Assembly (NCBI GenBank): GCA_028825475.1
Contig: JAPKAB010000002.1
Coordinates: 169,689-233,688, forward strand
Length of the DNA: 64,000 bases
Reading direction: 5' to 3'
Origin: Ascidiaceihabitans sp.
Lineage (GTDB): Bacteria; Pseudomonadota; Alphaproteobacteria; Rhodobacterales; Rhodobacteraceae
Of this stretch, positions 9,204 to 16,608 are shown piece after piece. The notes beneath the pieces were generated by a model. The model was not told where the DNA came from and ran no database searches. It worked only from the letters and a program-made list of their open reading frames with translations. Made by a program: the position numbers and the translations under genes. The first letter of the stretch is position 1; every line of letters starts with the position of its first letter.

Positions 9204-10043
9204 ATGAATCAGCGAAACACACAAATGCAAGATGCAGGTGGCATAAAGCAGAGCCCACTTAACCTCGCTATTGCCAAACGTGACGGCCAGACCCTCGAGA
9301 TGGTGGCCGCTGCCATCAAGCACAAACAAACACTTCTCGCTTATCAACCGGTCATGATGTCGAGTGACCCTCGCCAGGTTGGGTTTTATGAGGGCTTGAT
9401 CCGTGTGATGGACGCGACTGGACGTATTATACCAGCCAAGGATTTCATCCACGTTATCGAAGACACCGAATTGGGGCGGCGAATTGATTCACTCTCACTC
9501 AACATGGGGATGCAGTGCCTGTTCAATAAGCCCAACTTGCGGCTCTCTATCAACATGTCTGCACGCAGCATTGGGTTTGGCCCATGGAAGCGAAATTTTT
9601 ACCGCTGGCTAGAGCGCGATGAAACTATCGCAGAACGCTTAATTCTTGAAATCACAGAAAGCTCAGCAATGGGCGAGCCACAAAAAGTCGTAAAGTTCAT
9701 GGATGAGCTTCAACTTTTAGGCGTCAGCTTTGCGCTGGATGATTTTGGATCAGGTCACACTGCATTACGTTACTTCAAAGACTTCATGTTTGACGTTCTT
9801 AAAATTGATGGGCAGTTCATCAAATCCATCGATAGCGACCCAGACAATCAAGTCTTGGTCCGTGCCATGATCGATATCGCAAAACATTTTGACATGCTTA
9901 CCGTCGCCGAATTTGTTGAAACACGAGCAGAGGCCGAAACACTAATCGCACTGGGTGCCGATTGCCTACAGGGCTTTTATTTCAGTGCCCCGTCAGTCCG
10001 CCCAAAGTGGTCTGAAAACAAGCCAGAGCACGCTGCGTCATAA
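9204..10043 (+). CDS. EAL-domain cyclic-di-GMP phosphodiesterase
   Basis: A 279-aa cytosolic protein made almost only of an EAL domain (about residues 40-265), with no membrane helix or sensor domain. The name-giving EAL triplet is EGL (Glu63). The other catalytic and metal residues are in place: Asn117 (INMS), Glu149 and Glu152 (EITES), Asp179-Asp180 (DDFGSG), Lys200 (LKID), Glu236/Glu239 (AEFVE) and Gln256 (LQGFYF). I therefore expect an active c-di-GMP hydrolase rather than a degenerate receptor. A GAGGTG ribosome site precedes the ATG. It stands alone, between tag and phaA. Confidence 0.88.
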   Translation: MNQRNTQMQDAGGIKQSPLNLAIAKRDGQTLEMVAAAIKHKQTLLAYQPVMMSSDPRQVGFYEGLIRVMDATGRIIPAKDFIHVIEDTELGRRIDSLSLNMGMQCLFNKPNLRLSINMSARSIGFGPWKRNFYRWLERDETIAERLILEITESSAMGEPQKVVKFMDELQLLGVSFALDDFGSGHTALRYFKDFMFDVLKIDGQFIKSIDSDPDNQVLVRAMIDIAKHFDMLTVAEFVETRAEAETLIALGADCLQGFYFSAPSVRPKWSENKPEHAAS

Positions 10044-10172
10044 CGGCATCTCGCTCTGCAGCCAGTTGTCGCACCCAAATAAATGATATTAGTATCCTTT
10101 TTGTAGAGCGTTGGTCCACTTTTAGATCAACGAAACTACCTAGCACTTAGACAAATTAGAGGATCTATTTTC

Positions 10173-11348
10173 ATGACCAACATCGTCATTGCGTCCGCGG
10201 CGCGCACAGCAGTGGGCAGCTTCGGCGGCGCATTCGCCAACACACCAGCCCATGATTTGGGTACATCCGTATTGGAAGCAATCGTCGAACGGGCCGGAAT
10301 TGAAAAAGCCGAAGTCTCTGAAACTATCCTCGGCCAAGTCTTAACCGCAGCACAGGGCCAAAACCCTGCGCGCCAAGCGCACATTAACGCAGGCCTTCCC
10401 CAAGAAGCATCAGCTTGGTCAATCAACCAGGTTTGTGGTTCGGGCCTTCGCGCGGTTGCACTTGCCGCCCAGCACATCCAACTAGGTGACGCGGAAATCG
10501 TTGCAGCCGGTGGTCAAGAAAACATGACCCTTAGCCCCCATGCCGCGCATCTACGTGCAGGCCATAAAATGGGCGACATGAAATACATAGATACGATGAT
10601 CCGCGATGGGCTGTGGGATGCCTTTAACGGATACCACATGGGCCAAACTGCGGAAAATGTTGCTGAGAAATGGAAAATCACTCGTGACATGCAAGACGAA
10701 TTTGCAGTTGCATCCCAGAACAAAGCAGAAGCTGCACAGCTTGCTGGACGGTTTGCGGATGAGATTGCAGCCTTCACAGTTAAGACCCGTAAAGGCGATA
10801 TTATTGTCGACGCTGACGAATACATTCGTCATGGCGCAACTATGGCTTCGATGCAGAAATTGCGTCCAGCCTTTGCAAAGGAAGGATCTGTGACGGCAGC
10901 AAATGCCTCTGGCCTGAACGACGGTGCAGCTGCCGCCCTATTGATGACGGCAGATGATGCCGAAAAGCGTGGCATTGAGCCACTTGCACGGATTGCGTCC
11001 TATGCAACCGCAGGTCTGGACCCGGCAATCATGGGCGTTGGCCCCATTCACGCAAGTCGCAAGGCATTGGAAAAGGCCGGCTGGAAAGCAGAAGATTTAG
11101 ACCTTGTTGAAGCAAATGAAGCGTTCGCGGCCCAGGCCTGTGCCGTAAACAGGGAAATGGGTTGGAACCCAGATGTCGTCAACGTCAACGGTGGTGCAAT
11201 CGCGATTGGACATCCAATTGGGGCATCTGGCGCACGAATCTTGAACACGTTGTTGTTTGAGATGAAGCGCCGTGGGGCGAAAAAAGGGCTCGCCACCCTA
11301 TGTATTGGCGGTGGAATGGGCGTTGCAATGTGTCTTGAGCGACCATAA
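10173..11348 (+). CDS. phaA: Acetyl-CoA C-acetyltransferase (beta-ketothiolase)
   Basis: A 391-aa thiolase condensing two acetyl-CoA to acetoacetyl-CoA, the first step of polyhydroxybutyrate synthesis. The nucleophile is Cys88 ([10 protein letters not shown]), with His347 ([11 protein letters not shown]) and Cys377 (CIGGGMGVA) completing the site. Length and motif spacing fit biosynthetic PhaA. A GAGGA ribosome site precedes the ATG. It is followed by a strong terminator and then by phaB with its own promoter region, so the two genes can be expressed separately. The PHA synthase phaC is not in the window. Confidence 0.95.
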   Translation: MTNIVIASAARTAVGSFGGAFANTPAHDLGTSVLEAIVERAGIEKAEVSETILGQVLTAAQGQNPARQAHINAGLPQEASAWSINQVCGSGLRAVALAAQHIQLGDAEIVAAGGQENMTLSPHAAHLRAGHKMGDMKYIDTMIRDGLWDAFNGYHMGQTAENVAEKWKITRDMQDEFAVASQNKAEAAQLAGRFADEIAAFTVKTRKGDIIVDADEYIRHGATMASMQKLRPAFAKEGSVTAANASGLNDGAAAALLMTADDAEKRGIEPLARIASYATAGLDPAIMGVGPIHASRKALEKAGWKAEDLDLVEANEAFAAQACAVNREMGWNPDVVNVNGGAIAIGHPIGASGARILNTLLFEMKRRGAKKGLATLCIGGGMGVAMCLERP

Positions 11349-11367
11349 GCACTTTGAAAGTCACAGG

Positions 11368-11400
11368 AAAGGCGGGCCAGTGTCCCGCCTTTTTTGTTTT
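11368..11400 (+). terminator. Rho-independent terminator after phaA
   Basis: AAAGGCGGG pairs with CCCGCCTTT across a 7-base loop, followed by a T-rich tail (six T, G, four T). It separates phaA from phaB. Confidence 0.88.
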
Positions 11401-11436
11401 TAAACAATATCTTAATAAATCAACAAATTCCAACAC

Positions 11437-11480
11437 GTAATTATATTGCTAATTATTATTTTATTTTGTAATTAGATTGC
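11437..11480 (+). repeat. Phased direct repeat in the phaB upstream region
   Basis: GTAATTATATTGC (11437-11449) recurs as GTAATTAGATTGC (11468-11480), 12 of 13 bases identical. The repeat starts are 31 bases apart, about three helical turns. The whole 11401-11495 stretch is strongly AT-rich. A paired binding site for a regulator of phaB is possible; the PhaR motif (CTGC/GCAG) is not evident. Confidence 0.55.
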
Positions 11481-11503
11481 GAGAATAATTTAGGAGATTT
11501 AAA

Positions 11504-12226
11504 ATGTCACGTGTTGCCCTAGTTACAGGCGGCTCCCGAGGGATCGGCGCTGCAATTTCAATTGCTCTAAAAAATGCTGGTTATACTGTAGCAGCAACAT
11601 ACGCAGGCAACGACGACGCTGCCGCGAAATTCACAAAAGAAACTGGGATCAGAAGCTATAAGTGGAATGTGGCCGACTACGATGAAAGCGCTGCAGGTTC
11701 TGCACAAGTCGAAGCAGACCTAGGTCCAATTGATGTCGTCGTCGCAAACGCAGGCATCACCCGCGATGCTCCATTTCATAAAATGACACCCCAACAATGG
11801 CATGAGGTTGTCGACACGAACCTAAATGGCGTTTTCAACACCGTTCATCCGCTATGGAATGGGATGCGTGAACGTAAATTCGGCCGTGTAATCGTTATTA
11901 GCTCGATTAACGGTCAGAAGGGCCAGTTTGCTCAAGTTAATTACGCGGCGACCAAAGCAGGAGATTTAGGGATTGTTAAGTCATTGGCACAAGAAGGCGC
12001 GCGGGCGGGCATAACCGCAAATGCAATCTGTCCCGGCTACATAGCAACCGATATGGTGAAGGCCGTGCCAGAGAAAGTGCGCGATAGTATCGTCGCACAA
12101 ATTCCAACTGGACGTTTGGGAGAACCCGAAGAAATTGCGCGATGCGTTGCATTTCTTGCATCCGACGATGCCAGTTTTATCAATGGCTCTACTATTACAG
12201 CCAACGGCGGCCAGTTCTTCGTCTAA
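11504..12226 (+). CDS. phaB: Acetoacetyl-CoA reductase
   Basis: A 240-aa short-chain dehydrogenase reducing acetoacetyl-CoA to (R)-3-hydroxybutyryl-CoA for polyhydroxybutyrate synthesis. It has the cofactor loop TGGSRGIG (residues 8-15), the NAG motif (VVANAG), the catalytic Ser in SSINGQKGQFGQ-like context and Tyr-x3-Lys (YAATK). The SSINGQ-KGQF segment is characteristic of PhaB within the SDR family. A TTTAGGAG ribosome site precedes the ATG. The gene lies after the phaA terminator, has its own AT-rich upstream region with a phased direct repeat, and ends in a separate terminator. Confidence 0.94.
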   Translation: MSRVALVTGGSRGIGAAISIALKNAGYTVAATYAGNDDAAAKFTKETGIRSYKWNVADYDESAAGSAQVEADLGPIDVVVANAGITRDAPFHKMTPQQWHEVVDTNLNGVFNTVHPLWNGMRERKFGRVIVISSINGQKGQFAQVNYAATKAGDLGIVKSLAQEGARAGITANAICPGYIATDMVKAVPEKVRDSIVAQIPTGRLGEPEEIARCVAFLASDDASFINGSTITANGGQFFV

Positions 12227-12245
12227 CCGGCATTTTAAATAGAAT

Positions 12246-12280
12246 AAGGCCGATCCGTTTTCACAGATCGGCCTTTTCTT
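12246..12280 (+). terminator. Rho-independent terminator after phaB
   Basis: AAGGCCGATC pairs perfectly with GATCGGCCTT across a 10-base loop, followed by TTTTCTT. Confidence 0.88.
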
Positions 12281-12304
12281 ATCCCGTAAGAAGGTAGCGA
12301 TCCT

Positions 12305-12430
12305 TCAGCGGGAAGATTTCTTGCCAAACAACCAATTCCATGCGGCCTCTACAGCCAGCGCGCGGCTTGCATGTGCCGCTTTGATTCCTTGTTGAACATC
12401 AGCGTGTGAAGATACTTCAAACATTTCCAT
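12305..12430 (-). CDS. Small protein of 41 residues, divergent from a LysR gene
   Basis: ATG at 12430 is preceded by an AAAGGA ribosome site 4-5 bases upstream, and a 41-codon frame ends at TGA. The product starts MEMFEVSSHAD, continues as an Ala-rich amphipathic helix and ends with AWNWLFGKKSSR. Two Trp and a basic tail near the C-terminus suggest membrane or partner contact. It resembles the small helical proteins often annotated in Rhodobacterales (RSP_7527 type), but I cannot confirm the family. It is transcribed divergently from the LysR gene at 12534, about 100 bases away, so the palindrome there may control it. Confidence 0.6.
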   Translation of the reverse strand: MEMFEVSSHADVQQGIKAAHASRALAVEAAWNWLFGKKSSR

Positions 12431-12509
12431 AATCCTTTGCATCAGTGTTTCTGATCTGACACCACTATGCTCGCTAAAAAATAAGCTGACAAACGAGACT
12501 TTTCATCCC

Positions 12510-12534
12510 TTCAGTTAAGCTGTATTAAACTGAA
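12510..12534. promoter_or_regulatory. LysR-type operator palindrome overlapping the LysR start codon
   Basis: TTCAGTT (12510-12516) and AACTGAA (12528-12534) form a perfect 7-bp inverted repeat with an 11-base centre, the T-N11-A layout used by LysR regulators. The last base is the first base of the ATG at 12534. Autorepression and control of the divergent small gene are inferred. Confidence 0.6.
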
Positions 12535-13478
12535 TGATGGTAGAACGACTCCCTCCACTCACAGCACTCCGCGCATTCGATGCCGCCGCGCGCCATATGT
12601 CCTTTGCCAAGGCTGCGGATGAATTGCACGTCACACCTGCTGCGCTCAGCTATCAAATCAAAGCATTAGAGGAACACTTGGGCAGCCCCCTTTTCCGTCG
12701 ACTCAATCGTGCCGTTGAATTGACCGAAGCAGGCAAAGTCTTGGCACCCGGCGTCAAAGACGGGTTCCAAACTTTGGCAGCAGCCTGGCGATCAACAGAA
12801 CGTCTGCAAGACAACGAAACGCTTAACGTAACAGCAGGCCCTGCATTCACGGCCAAATGGCTTGCTCCAAGATTGTTCAAATTTGCGCAGGCACACCCCG
12901 AAATCGAACTTAGGTTTTCGGCATCACTTCGCATGATGGACTTTAGCCGTGACGGAATCGACGTGGCCGTGCGTTTTGGCTACGGCCCCGACAATGGTCT
13001 ATTTTCCATGCCATTGGCCGAGGAATGGGTGGCTCCAGTCATGACACCAAAACTGGCGAAACAGTTTCCCACTCCTGAAAGCCTGACAAAGGCACCCCTG
13101 ATTATTGACCATAGTGTTGATTTCTTAGACCCACCTGCTGGCTGGACAGAATGGTTTGCCGCGATGAACGTCAATGGTGGCGAAATTCATGGCGTGCAAT
13201 TTTCACAAGGCGATCACGCCGTTGATGCTGCACTTGCAGGCGCCGGCGTTGTGCTAGGCAGACGTGCATTTGTTGTGAAAGAAATCGCCGAAGGTCGATT
13301 GATTATGCCCTTCAAGACCGCACTAGGCACCGGAGCACGATTCAGGTTCCTGTGTATTAAAGGGGGCGAGAATCAACCAAAGATCAAAGCATTCCGTGAA
13401 TGGATGATCGCCGAGATAAGAAAAACTGCTGATATAACTGCAGGCCTAAAAATCATCCCCGCTGGAAATCGTAATTAA
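12534..13478 (+). CDS. LysR-family transcriptional regulator, GcvA-like
   Basis: A 314-aa regulator. The winged helix-turn-helix occupies residues 1-65, with the GcvA-type opening LPPLTALRAFDAAARHMSFAKAADELHVTPAALS. It is followed by a periplasmic-binding-protein-like effector domain (about 90-300). GcvA-like proteins in this order control very diverse genes, so the effector is unknown. Two ATG codons in tandem (12534 and 12537) can start the protein. A LysR-type palindrome reaches the first ATG, which points to autoregulation. The closest divergent target is the 41-residue small gene. Confidence 0.88.
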   Translation: MMVERLPPLTALRAFDAAARHMSFAKAADELHVTPAALSYQIKALEEHLGSPLFRRLNRAVELTEAGKVLAPGVKDGFQTLAAAWRSTERLQDNETLNVTAGPAFTAKWLAPRLFKFAQAHPEIELRFSASLRMMDFSRDGIDVAVRFGYGPDNGLFSMPLAEEWVAPVMTPKLAKQFPTPESLTKAPLIIDHSVDFLDPPAGWTEWFAAMNVNGGEIHGVQFSQGDHAVDAALAGAGVVLGRRAFVVKEIAEGRLIMPFKTALGTGARFRFLCIKGGENQPKIKAFREWMIAEIRKTADITAGLKIIPAGNRN

Positions 13479-13482
13479 AGAG

Positions 13483-13512
13483 ATGGCGCAGTCACTTATA
13501 CAACTGCGCCAT
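13483..13512. terminator. Bidirectional hairpin between LysR and YdcH-like genes
   Basis: ATGGCGCAGT pairs perfectly with ACTGCGCCAT across a 10-base loop between two convergent genes. No long T-tract follows on either side, so the termination role is inferred from position and symmetry. Confidence 0.5.
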
Positions 13513-13519
13513 ACATAGG

Positions 13520-13684
13520 TTAGTTTGATAATCGCGAAATTTGCTCTTTCAGTCGAAGCTTTTGCTTCTTCATACTAGCCACTTCGATGTCATCGCTTGC
13601 AGGCGCGCGCTGCGCCAGTTCAACCGCGTGACTAAGAGTGGTGTGCTTTCTTTTCAGTTCTTCCAGATGCGAGTTTAAGCTCAT
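13520..13684 (-). CDS. YdcH family (DUF465) small protein
   Basis: A 54-aa protein starting at ATG 13684, with a perfect AAGGAGG site 7 bases upstream. The sequence starts MSLNSHLEELKRKH, followed by an acidic SDDIEVASMKKQKLRLKE segment and ISRLSN. It matches the short helical-hairpin DUF465/YdcH family widespread in proteobacteria, whose role is unknown. It is convergent with the LysR gene. The two-helix, charge-alternating pattern suggests a small antiparallel coiled coil. Confidence 0.85.
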   Translation of the reverse strand: MSLNSHLEELKRKHTTLSHAVELAQRAPASDDIEVASMKKQKLRLKEQISRLSN

Positions 13685-13787
13685 TCAATCCTCCTTGCTG
13701 ATAAAGTGCGTGAGTTTATTGAACCATGAAAAATTCATGCTGTCACGCCGCGGAAACAGTATGAGCATAATGGCGCTTAACAGCCGG

Positions 13788-14525
13788 TTAAAATTTCAAC
13801 GCTGCGCCATCTCGCAAAACCGCTTTGATTTCAGGCAAGTAGCTATCGCCATCACGCTCATGGCGATCACCGAGATGCAGAATGCACGGCGAAAGTAATT
13901 CAAATGCGGCACGTCCGTCTTTTTTTGCCCGTAAAATTACTAACTCTGCCTTGCGCCCAACCCGTGGCGCAAGTGGGAGAACCTGTACGCTCCCCAATAC
14001 TTTTGGAAGGGCTGACAAAAGATCGACCAGTCGCTCAGCGCGGTGAATTACGTGAACGTGCCCCCTTGGCTTCAATCTTTTCGCCGCGGCCTTCATCCAA
14101 GCTGACAATGGAGTGTCCTCACCCAACGCTCCTTCCCTCCCAGTGTTGCGTGCCGCCACACTGGCAGTGCGGTCATAATAGGGTGGGTTGGCAAGTACGT
14201 GGTGAAACTGCTGTTGACGAATTTCATCCGGAAGGTTTTCCAAGTCAGCACAGACCGTTTCAAGGCCATTTTTTCGTGCCAGTACAGCGTATTCCGGTTG
14301 ACGCTCAACTCCAGTCAATTTTAAGCTTGGAATTCTAGTCCCAAGACATAATGCCGCAGCACCGACACCACATCCTAAATCAAGAACGGTCTCACCTTCC
14401 TTGGCATTCACTGTCGCCGCTAGAAACACAGGATCAACACCAGCTCTGTATCCATTTTTTGGCTGTAATAACTGAAGCTTACCACCTAAAAAGGCATCAT
14501 GCGTCAGGTCATCAAAACTGGTCAT
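13788..14525 (-). CDS. tRNA1(Val) (adenine(37)-N6)-methyltransferase-like protein
   Basis: A 245-aa class I SAM-dependent methyltransferase. Motif I is VLDLGCGVGAAAL (residues 47-59) and motif IV is NPPYYD, the NPPY of N6-adenine or N5-glutamine methyltransferases. The opening FLGGKLQLLQPKNGYRAGVDPVFLAA is typical of the YfiC/TrmN6 group, which modifies A37 of tRNA-Val. The substrate is inferred from family resemblance. The start overlaps the stop of the DUF2007 gene by 4 bases, so the pair is co-translated, an arrangement I consider typical of this order. Confidence 0.8.
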   Translation of the reverse strand: MTSFDDLTHDAFLGGKLQLLQPKNGYRAGVDPVFLAATVNAKEGETVLDLGCGVGAAALCLGTRIPSLKLTGVERQPEYAVLARKNGLETVCADLENLPDEIRQQQFHHVLANPPYYDRTASVAARNTGREGALGEDTPLSAWMKAAAKRLKPRGHVHVIHRAERLVDLLSALPKVLGSVQVLPLAPRVGRKAELVILRAKKDGRAAFELLSPCILHLGDRHERDGDSYLPEIKAVLRDGAALKF

Positions 14526-14737
14526 ACGCCGAGGGGGATATCGTTGTCGGACATAACTTTGACAGCCATATCATGATCGTCAGGACGAACCATCAATCGA
14601 CGCGGAAATATTCCAATGCCACTTTCCAACACGCTCATATTTACGTCCATTTGAAAGCAAGCTATATCCTCACCAGACAGAAGGGCCGTGGCAAAGGCAA
14701 TAATCGTTGGATCGGTTCTGCGTAATAATTCCTTCAT
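14522..14737 (-). CDS. DUF2007 domain-containing protein
   Basis: A 71-aa protein opening MKELLRRTDPTIIAFATALL, with the DUF2007 pattern (GIEAFVMDxxMSVLEGSIGILPRRLMV-like). The family was named as a putative signal-transducing domain related to the GlnB fold; its activity is not established. It is the first gene of a two-gene unit with the TrmN6-like methyltransferase and overlaps it by ATGA. It is divergent from the prenyl synthase gene, with 57 bases between the starts. Confidence 0.8.
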   Translation of the reverse strand: MKELLRRTDPTIIAFATALLSGEDIACFQMDVNMSVLESGIGIFPRRLMVRPDDHDMAVKVMSDNDIPLGV

Positions 14738-14794
14738 ATATAACTATGTAATGACATGCAGCCTCACAGTCGAGGGGCTGCGCGGGGAAATCAG

Positions 14795-15796
14795 ATGACC
14801 GACTCGAACGCACAGCAAAAACCACACGACCAGATGGCAGCCTACTTGGCTGATGATTTGGTCGATGTTAATGTTTTGATACGCGCCCGCATGGCATCAG
14901 AACACGCCCCACGGATTCCAGAAGTGACTGCGCATTTGGTTGAGGCAGGCGGCAAACGTTTGCGCCCAATGTTGACATTGGCAGCCGCACGGATGTGTGG
15001 GTATGAGGGTCCATTCCACATCCACTTGGCCGCTACCGTAGAATTCATTCACACAGCAACCTTGCTGCATGACGATGTGGTCGATGAAAGCGCACAGCGT
15101 CGTGGTCGTCCAACTGCAAACCTTTTGTGGGACAATCAGTCCTCAGTTTTGGTTGGTGACTACCTATTTTCACGCTCGTTCCAATTGATGGTCGAAACGG
15201 GGTCAATGCGTGTCCTAGACATCCTCGCCAACGCTTCAGCGACGATTGCTGAAGGCGAGGTGCTACAACTCACAGCGGCCCGCGACATCGCAACAACAGA
15301 AGCCACTTACTTACAAATCGTGCGTGGAAAAACGGCAGCCTTGTTTTCAGCAGCTACCGAAGTTGGCGGCGTGATTGCTGGGGCTGATGAAACGTTGGTG
15401 AAAGCACTGTTCGACTATGGTGACGCTTTGGGCATCGCGTTCCAAATCGTTGATGACCTCCTTGATTATCAAGGCCAGCCTGCCACAACTGGCAAAAACA
15501 TCGGTGACGACTTCCGTGAACGCAAACTGACATTACCAGTGATCAAGGCAATCGCAAAAGCTGATCCCGAAGAGCATGCGTTCTGGAAGCGGACAATCGA
15601 AAAAGGCCAGCAAGAAGAGGGCGACCTCGAAACTGCAATTGCTTTGCTGAACAAACATGGTGCTTTGGCTGACACGCGCGATGAGGCAATTGAATGGGCT
15701 GCGAAAAGCACCGCTGCAATCACGTCGTTGCCTGACCACCCAGTTAAACAGATGCTGATCGATCTCGCAGACTATGTTGTGGAACGGATCAACTAA
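14795..15796 (+). CDS. Long-chain all-trans polyprenyl diphosphate synthase (probably decaprenyl)
   Basis: A 333-aa trans-prenyltransferase that extends farnesyl diphosphate with isopentenyl units to make the ubiquinone side chain. It has the first aspartate-rich motif in LLHDDVVDESAQRRG, the second as DDLLDYQG, and the GGKRLRP substrate lysine/arginine segment. The ATG at 14795 is preferred over an in-frame start 13 codons upstream, because the intervening residues are not family-like. Alphaproteobacteria of this group make Q-10, so decaprenyl specificity (ddsA) is inferred; ispB is an alternative name. Its stop overlaps that of convergent ispE. Confidence 0.92.
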   Translation: MTDSNAQQKPHDQMAAYLADDLVDVNVLIRARMASEHAPRIPEVTAHLVEAGGKRLRPMLTLAAARMCGYEGPFHIHLAATVEFIHTATLLHDDVVDESAQRRGRPTANLLWDNQSSVLVGDYLFSRSFQLMVETGSMRVLDILANASATIAEGEVLQLTAARDIATTEATYLQIVRGKTAALFSAATEVGGVIAGADETLVKALFDYGDALGIAFQIVDDLLDYQGQPATTGKNIGDDFRERKLTLPVIKAIAKADPEEHAFWKRTIEKGQQEEGDLETAIALLNKHGALADTRDEAIEWAAKSTAAITSLPDHPVKQMLIDLADYVVERIN

Positions 15797-16608
15797 GCCG
15801 TAAAGACTTTGGCATCAGCGACCCACCAATGGGGATGGGCTTTTTGAATACGTTGCGCCGCTTCACCTGCGTCTTTGGCACTTGGGTAGAGACCAAAACA
15901 GGTTGCTCCTGACCCTGACATACGGGCAATGGCCGAATCCGACAAAGCAGCCAAGGCGTCATCAATAACGGGCTGGATCGCAACAGCGGGCGCTTGCAGA
16001 TCATTGCGCTGGCTTTCCAACCACGCACAGAACTCTGTAAAACCCTTCCAATTCGGCATCACGGTCACCATCTTGGGATTTATTTTGGTTTTCAACGCTG
16101 AGAATACCATTGGCGTTGGAACATCCACGCGTGGATTCACTAAAACAATCCACATATCTGGCAAGTATGGCACGTTCGTCAAAACATCGCCTATCCCTTG
16201 CATACGCTGCGGGGAGCTAGAAACGCATACAGGAACATCAGCACCCAAGGATGCTACATCCCTATCGATTGAGTTGCCAAATTGCATTGCAACACGCAAC
16301 ATAGCCGCGGCATCCGCCGATCCACCGCCAATGCCGGCAGCGTTCGGCAATTGCTTTTCCAAACCAATGTCAGCGGTGAAACCACATGCTGCGGCAGCTT
16401 TCCAAACAAGGTTACTATTATCTGTCGGAACGCCCTCAGAGTATATTCCGCTCACCCTAAGCGACATTTTCTTTGCGGGTGTCACGATTAACCTGTCGCC
16501 AACATCTGCAAAGACAACGAGAGAATCCAACCGATGATACCCGTCACTGCGCTGGCCGGTCACGTGCAGCGTTAGATTAATCTTCGCGGGCGCGAAGGCT
16601 TCAATCAT
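15793..16608 (-). CDS. ispE: 4-diphosphocytidyl-2-C-methyl-D-erythritol kinase
   Basis: A 271-aa GHMP kinase of the non-mevalonate isoprenoid pathway, phosphorylating CDP-methylerythritol. It shows APAKINLTLHVTGQRSDGYH at the N-terminus and the ATP-binding loop LPNAAGIGGGSADAAA (about residues 86-101). The C-terminal MSGSGATCFGLY motif is also present. The stop overlaps the convergent prenyl synthase stop by 4 bases, and the start overlaps the TPR gene stop by 8 bases. Two isoprenoid genes thus sit tail to tail. Confidence 0.95.
   Translation of the reverse strand: MIEAFAPAKINLTLHVTGQRSDGYHRLDSLVVFADVGDRLIVTPAKKMSLRVSGIYSEGVPTDNSNLVWKAAAACGFTADIGLEKQLPNAAGIGGGSADAAAMLRVAMQFGNSIDRDVASLGADVPVCVSSSPQRMQGIGDVLTNVPYLPDMWIVLVNPRVDVPTPMVFSALKTKINPKMVTVMPNWKGFTEFCAWLESQRNDLQAPAVAIQPVIDDALAALSDSAIARMSGSGATCFGLYPSAKDAGEAAQRIQKAHPHWWVADAKVFTA

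Noticed and set aside
10173..12226. phaA and phaB as a complete polyhydroxybutyrate locus in one operon.
   Set aside because: A strong terminator separates them, and phaC, phaZ, phaP and phaR are not in the window.
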